Below are positions 13,199 to 16,078 of a stretch of 16,078 bases of DNA, piece after piece. Location of the stretch: contig CAIXSE010000184.1 of the NCBI GenBank assembly GCA_903921965.1, forward strand, positions 1 through 16,078, written 5' to 3'. The stretch is from an uncultured Thermoleophilia bacterium. GTDB taxonomy: Bacteria > Actinomycetota > Thermoleophilia > UBA2241. How positions within the stretch are numbered: the stretch's first letter is position 1; each line of letters opens with the position of its first letter. The notes under the pieces are model-generated. The model searched no databases, had not been told where the DNA came from, and saw nothing but the letters and a program-made list of their open reading frames with translations. The position numbers were made by a program, and so were the translations under genes.

Positions 13199-14044
13199 AT
13201 GAGCGGCGAACGAAGTGTGGCCGTTGTGACCGGCGCCTCGTCGGGCATCGGTGCGGCTCTGGCCGAGCGACTCGCGCGAGACGGCAGGGACCTCGTCATC
13301 GTGGCGCGCCGCAAGGAGCGCCTCGAGGCACTGGCGCTCCGCCTGCAGGCCGAGACGGGGGTCGACGTCGAAGTCATGGTGGTCGACCTCACCGTGCCCG
13401 AGGAACTCCAGCTGGTGGAGGACCGCATCGTCGCGGAGCCGCGCCTCGACCTGGTCGTCAACAACGCCGGCTTCGGGGTCTACGGTCCGTTCGCCGAGCT
13501 GAGCACCACGTTCACCGACGACCTCATCAGGCTGCACTGCCGCGCCCCCGTGCGGCTCGCGCACGCGGCCATCCCCGGCATGATCACGCGCGGCCGCGGG
13601 GCCATCGTCAACGTGGCCTCGCTCTTGGCGCTCAGCGGCCCGCTGCACTCGCGCATGTCGGGCAAGGCCACCTACGCGGCCACGAAGTCGTTCCTGCTCA
13701 CGTTCACCCAGGCCCTCTCCGTGGAGCTGGAGGGCACGGGGGTGCACGCCATGGCGGTGCTGCCCGGCATGGTCGAGACGGAGTTCTTCAACGTGAAGCG
13801 GGGCGTCGACCCGTCGCCGGTCACGATGATGAGCGCGGCCGACGTGGCGCAGGCCATCGTCGTCGGCCTGGAGCTGAAAGAAGTCATCTGCGTGCCCGGC
13901 CTCGAGATCACGACGCTGTTCGAGGCCCTCCGCGACATCCAGAAGTCCACGCTGTTCGGCGGCACCTCCGGGAAGCTCGCCCAGCGCTACCGCCCGGCCG
14001 GGGCGGAGGGGGTGCCGCCCGGGGACGCCGGAGACTGCGGCTGA
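13199..14044 (+). CDS. Short-chain dehydrogenase/reductase (281 aa)
   Basis: Cytosolic NAD(P)-dependent oxidoreductase of the classical SDR family. AAGGGAGG four bases upstream supports the ATG at 13199; a GTG immediately before it is possible. Cofactor motif TGASSGIG at residues 11-18; Arg37/Arg38 after beta-2 suggest NADP(H) preference; Asp63 in VVDL; NNAG at 88-91; Ser141, Tyr159 and Lys163 form the catalytic triad. The fourth residue of the usual tetrad, an Asn on helix alpha-4 (in most members the motif reads like LNV), is replaced here: the segment reads IRLHCRAPVRL with His113. The PGMVETEF block at about 195 is the usual substrate-loop entry. It resembles the DltE/YqjQ-type SDRs annotated only as oxidoreductases; the substrate is unknown. 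Single gene, ending at a strong hairpin. Confidence 0.93.
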   Translation: MSGERSVAVVTGASSGIGAALAERLARDGRDLVIVARRKERLEALALRLQAETGVDVEVMVVDLTVPEELQLVEDRIVAEPRLDLVVNNAGFGVYGPFAELSTTFTDDLIRLHCRAPVRLAHAAIPGMITRGRGAIVNVASLLALSGPLHSRMSGKATYAATKSFLLTFTQALSVELEGTGVHAMAVLPGMVETEFFNVKRGVDPSPVTMMSAADVAQAIVVGLELKEVICVPGLEITTLFEALRDIQKSTLFGGTSGKLAQRYRPAGAEGVPPGDAGDCG

Positions 14045-14057
14045 GGCACGGGAGCGC

Positions 14058-14101
14058 GGACGGCGGGCGGCGGGCGCAGCGGCGCCCGCCGCCCGCCGTC
14101 C
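14058..14101. terminator. Perfect 20-bp bidirectional hairpin
   Basis: Left arm 14058-14077, four-base loop 14078-14081, right arm 14082-14101, with no mismatch. It sits between the dehydrogenase stop and the stop of the convergent membrane-protein gene at 14114, so it can end transcription from both sides. No U-run on either strand. Confidence 0.7.
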
Positions 14102-14113
14102 GTCAGGGCGCGG

Positions 14114-14947
14114 TCAGCCCACCTTCGACGGCCCGCGGCCCGCGGGCGCCTCCGCGGCGGCCCGCCGGGCGAGCCTGAGGGCGTGGTCGGCGATCAGGCC
14201 GTGGGCGAGCGTGATCTCGAGGATGCCCACGAACGACCCGACCACCGCGGTGGTGGCCACGTCCGCCACCAGCCACAGCAGCTCGTGGCCGTGGGTCACG
14301 TGGTCCGCCCACGACACGAGCATCTCCTCCGCGCCGCTCGGCACCAGCACCACCAGGAAGGTCAGCAGGCCGTGCGGGCGGACCAGCTGCATCGAGCGGC
14401 GGAGCGCCGGCCAGACGCCGAGGTCCTCGATCACCAGCACGGGGCCGACCACGGCGAGCAGCACGGCCAGCACGACCCCGGGCACCACGAACGCCGCCGT
14501 GCCAAGGACGACGAGACCCACCGCTGCGAGGTCGGCGAGGACGAGGCGCGCCACCGGCACCTCGCGCAGCACCGTCGTCACCGGCGCGTCCTGCGCGCCG
14601 TGCTGGTCCATGGCCACGACGCGGTCCAGCAGCCCGGCGAAGAACGTCGTGCCGAGCATGGCCGCCGCCGCGTTGGCGACGACCCCTGCGACGCGGGCGC
14701 CCCAGGCGAGGCCGGAGTCACCCTGCGGGAGCCGCACGGCCTCCTCCAGGAGGCTCACCACGGCGTCCGCCGGGACCATGATCAGCAGGGCCGCGGCCGC
14801 CACCCGCCAGAAGCGGCGGCGGTACGTGCCCAGCGCCGCCGCGACCAGCGCGGCCGCCGACAGGCGGCGCGAGGTGCCGTCGACGGTGTCCGCGCCGGCG
14901 TGCGCCGGCGTCTGTGTTGAGGGGGTCCCGCCCATCCCGGCGAGCAT
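14114..14947 (-). CDS. Polytopic membrane protein, YciC/GPDPase-membrane-domain-like (277 aa)
   Basis: About six hydrophobic segments lie at roughly residues 48-66, 86-104, 131-150, 153-176, 196-214 and 222-250, after a Ser/Thr-rich N-terminus. The stretch LGVWPALRRSMQLVRPHG between helices resembles the ALxRSxxLVRG block of YciC-like proteins and of the membrane domain of glycerophosphodiester phosphodiesterases, small helical proteins of unclear role. I use the ATG at 14947; an ATG four codons later (14935) is equally possible and would suit a short or absent leader, since TATCAT ends 10 bases before it. A longer frame reaches 15052 but overlaps the divergent gene's start. No catalytic motif is visible, and the link to neighbours is unknown. 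Confidence 0.7.
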   Translation of the reverse strand: MLAGMGGTPSTQTPAHAGADTVDGTSRRLSAAALVAAALGTYRRRFWRVAAAALLIMVPADAVVSLLEEAVRLPQGDSGLAWGARVAGVVANAAAAMLGTTFFAGLLDRVVAMDQHGAQDAPVTTVLREVPVARLVLADLAAVGLVVLGTAAFVVPGVVLAVLLAVVGPVLVIEDLGVWPALRRSMQLVRPHGLLTFLVVLVPSGAEEMLVSWADHVTHGHELLWLVADVATTAVVGSFVGILEITLAHGLIADHALRLARRAAAEAPAGRGPSKVG

Positions 14948-15037
14948 GATACCTGCTCGCCCTGCGACGGCTCCCGCTGCCGGCGGGCCGTCCCGCTCCG
15001 GCCCGTGCGGCCGTGGGGAGGCTCCGTGGTGCCGTGA

Positions 15038-15043
15038 TACAGT
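15038..15043 (+). promoter_or_regulatory. -10 box placed for leaderless transcription
   Basis: TACAGT ends seven bases before the ATG at 15051, the usual distance from a -10 box to the first transcribed base. No Shine-Dalgarno sequence lies before that ATG, as expected if the mRNA starts at or next to the A of ATG. No strong -35 is visible. Confidence 0.5.
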
Positions 15044-15050
15044 CTGGCCC

Positions 15051-16078
15051 ATGAGTCAGGGCCCCTCCCAGGCAGACGTCGGCGTCCCCGCGGGTGGTGC
15101 GCCCGGGCAGGTGCCGCAGACCGCCCCCCCGCGACCGCCGGGGCCGGGCTGGACGCTGTACGGCACGTCGCCGCCCGCGCAGCCGAAGGAGAAGCGGCGC
15201 AACTGGGTCGTGGCCGCCCTGGCTCGCGGGATCGCGGTCTTCCTCGGCGGCTTCACGCTCGTCAACACGGTCGGACTCATCCGCGACTCCGTCTTCGACG
15301 CCAACGAGTGGTGGATCGCCGTCCCCTACGTGCCCGGCCTCGTGGCGGCGGTGCTGCTGGCGGTGGCGGGCGTCGCGTTCGTCGCCTATGGGGTGGCGCC
15401 GCGCATGGCGCCCTGGCGGCGCTGGCTCACCGTCGGGCTCCTCGCCGCCGCGGCGGCGGTGGCCGTCTACGACGCCGCCGACTTCTACCGCGTGTGGACG
15501 GCCGGGGGGATCACGCCCGGCGTGCCCGTGCCGCTGTCGGCCGTGGTCGCCGTCCTGCTCGTCTTCGTGCTCTGGACGGCGCTGCGCGACCCCGCCCGGC
15601 GGGGCTGGCCGGCCGTCGCGGTGCTGTGCGCGGCCGTCGCCGCCTGCGCCGTCGCCTTCCCCGTCGCCCAGGTCTACTTCTTCGGCATGACCGACTACCG
15701 CCGCGCCGCCGACGTGGCCGTGGTGTTCGGTGCCCAGGTGCACGACGACGGGAGCCCGTCGACGGCCCTCCGCGAGCGCATGGCCACGGCCGAGCAGCTC
15801 TACAAGGACGGCCTCGTGAGCCGCATCCTGGTCTCGGGCGGCGTCGGCGCGAGCGGTTACAACGAGGCGCTCGTCATGCGCGACATGGCAGTGGAGGCCG
15901 GTGTCCCCGAGGAGGACGTGGTCGTGGACTCCAACGGCGTGAGCACCGACGCGACCGTGAAAGACACCGTGCCCTTCTTCGGCGGCGAGGGCTGGGAGCG
16001 CATCCTCGCCGTCAGCCAGTTCTACCACCTGCCGCGCATCAAGCTGGCCTACGCCGGCGCCGGCTGGGACGTGCTCAC
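15051..16078 (+). CDS. DUF218 (SanA/YdcF/ElyC-like) membrane protein, 3' end cut by window
   Basis: The frame is open from ATG 15051 to the edge (342 codons seen). A Pro-rich cytosolic N-terminus (about 1-50) is followed by membrane segments at about 53-77, 90-115, 125-142, 160-177 and 186-209. The DUF218 domain begins at about 218: ADVAVVFGAQVHDDGSPS, then RERMATAEQLYKDG, ILVSGGVGASGYNEA, VPEEDVVVDSNGVSTDATV and ILAVSQFYHLPRIKLAY. These are the family's ordered blocks (V-GAQ, S-L-R-A--LY--G, SGG-----E, D--S--T--N, V(S/T)--YH--R). DUF218 proteins such as SanA and ElyC affect envelope integrity and peptidoglycan/lipid-carrier metabolism; the enzymatic reaction is not settled. The usual conserved acidic/His residues in the visible part are present. 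The start seems leaderless. Confidence 0.88.
   Translation, partial: MSQGPSQADVGVPAGGAPGQVPQTAPPRPPGPGWTLYGTSPPAQPKEKRRNWVVAALARGIAVFLGGFTLVNTVGLIRDSVFDANEWWIAVPYVPGLVAAVLLAVAGVAFVAYGVAPRMAPWRRWLTVGLLAAAAAVAVYDAADFYRVWTAGGITPGVPVPLSAVVAVLLVFVLWTALRDPARRGWPAVAVLCAAVAACAVAFPVAQVYFFGMTDYRRAADVAVVFGAQVHDDGSPSTALRERMATAEQLYKDGLVSRILVSGGVGASGYNEALVMRDMAVEAGVPEEDVVVDSNGVSTDATVKDTVPFFGGEGWERILAVSQFYHLPRIKLAYAGAGWDVL

Noticed and set aside
1..16078. CRISPR arrays, tRNA or rRNA genes, insertion sequences
   Set aside because: No regularly spaced direct repeats, no cloverleaf or rRNA-like stretches, and no transposase motifs or terminal inverted repeats were found by reading both strands.

Overview
This is a GC-rich (roughly 70%) bacterial chromosome segment. 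Codon use, short intergenic gaps, GTG starts, strong hairpins without U-tracts and the gene families present (OmpR-type two-component system, NlpC/P60 hydrolase with N-terminal coiled coil, DUF4418, FtrD-like/DUF2318 protein with FtsX-type permeases) suggest an Actinomycetota member, perhaps an anaerobic Coriobacteriia/Anaerosomatales-type lineage. That placement is inference. No rRNA, tRNA, CRISPR array or intact mobile element was seen.

Layout. (1) 2-505: 3' end of an SGNH-hydrolase-like gene. (2) 533-4584, minus strand: a four-gene operon, in transcription order a Met/His-rich membrane-anchored protein, a NapH/NosR-like polyferredoxin membrane protein, an OmpR-family response regulator and its histidine kinase. 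(3) 4837-5910, divergent: a secreted NlpC/P60 peptidoglycan hydrolase. (4) 6028-6225: a 65-aa secreted His-rich protein, then a terminator hairpin. (5) 6289-7608: a decayed stretch holding a frameshifted, internally deleted CopB-like P-type ATPase remnant, an orphan promoter, a UUCG-capped hairpin and the promoter of the next operon. (6) 7609-11388: an FtrD-like (DUF2318) Cys-rich protein, two tandem FtsX-type permeases and an ABC ATPase, which matches the core of the Fet/Cj1660-1663-type metal uptake locus. (7) 11420-12998, convergent: DUF4418 membrane protein, membrane-anchored cupredoxin, small secreted beta-rich protein. (8) 13199-14044 short-chain dehydrogenase, ending at a perfect 20-bp hairpin shared with the convergent membrane protein at 14114-14947. 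(9) 15051 to the edge: a DUF218 (SanA/YdcF-like) membrane protein that looks leaderless.

The most striking signal is not a gene. Five promoters (4649-4680 minus; 4714-4745, 5931-5962, 7292-7323 and 7520-7551 plus) share one architecture: T(T/C)CA(C/T), 6 bases, a second such half-site, exactly 10 bases, then a TAnnnT-like -10 box. An 11-bp direct-repeat period placed 10 bp upstream of the -10 is the layout of PhoB/OmpR-class activator sites. One of the five drives the operon that encodes the OmpR-family regulator itself. The window therefore appears to hold a local, autoregulated regulon linking redox/metal membrane proteins, a cell-wall hydrolase, a His-rich secreted peptide, a metal ABC system and possibly a small RNA.
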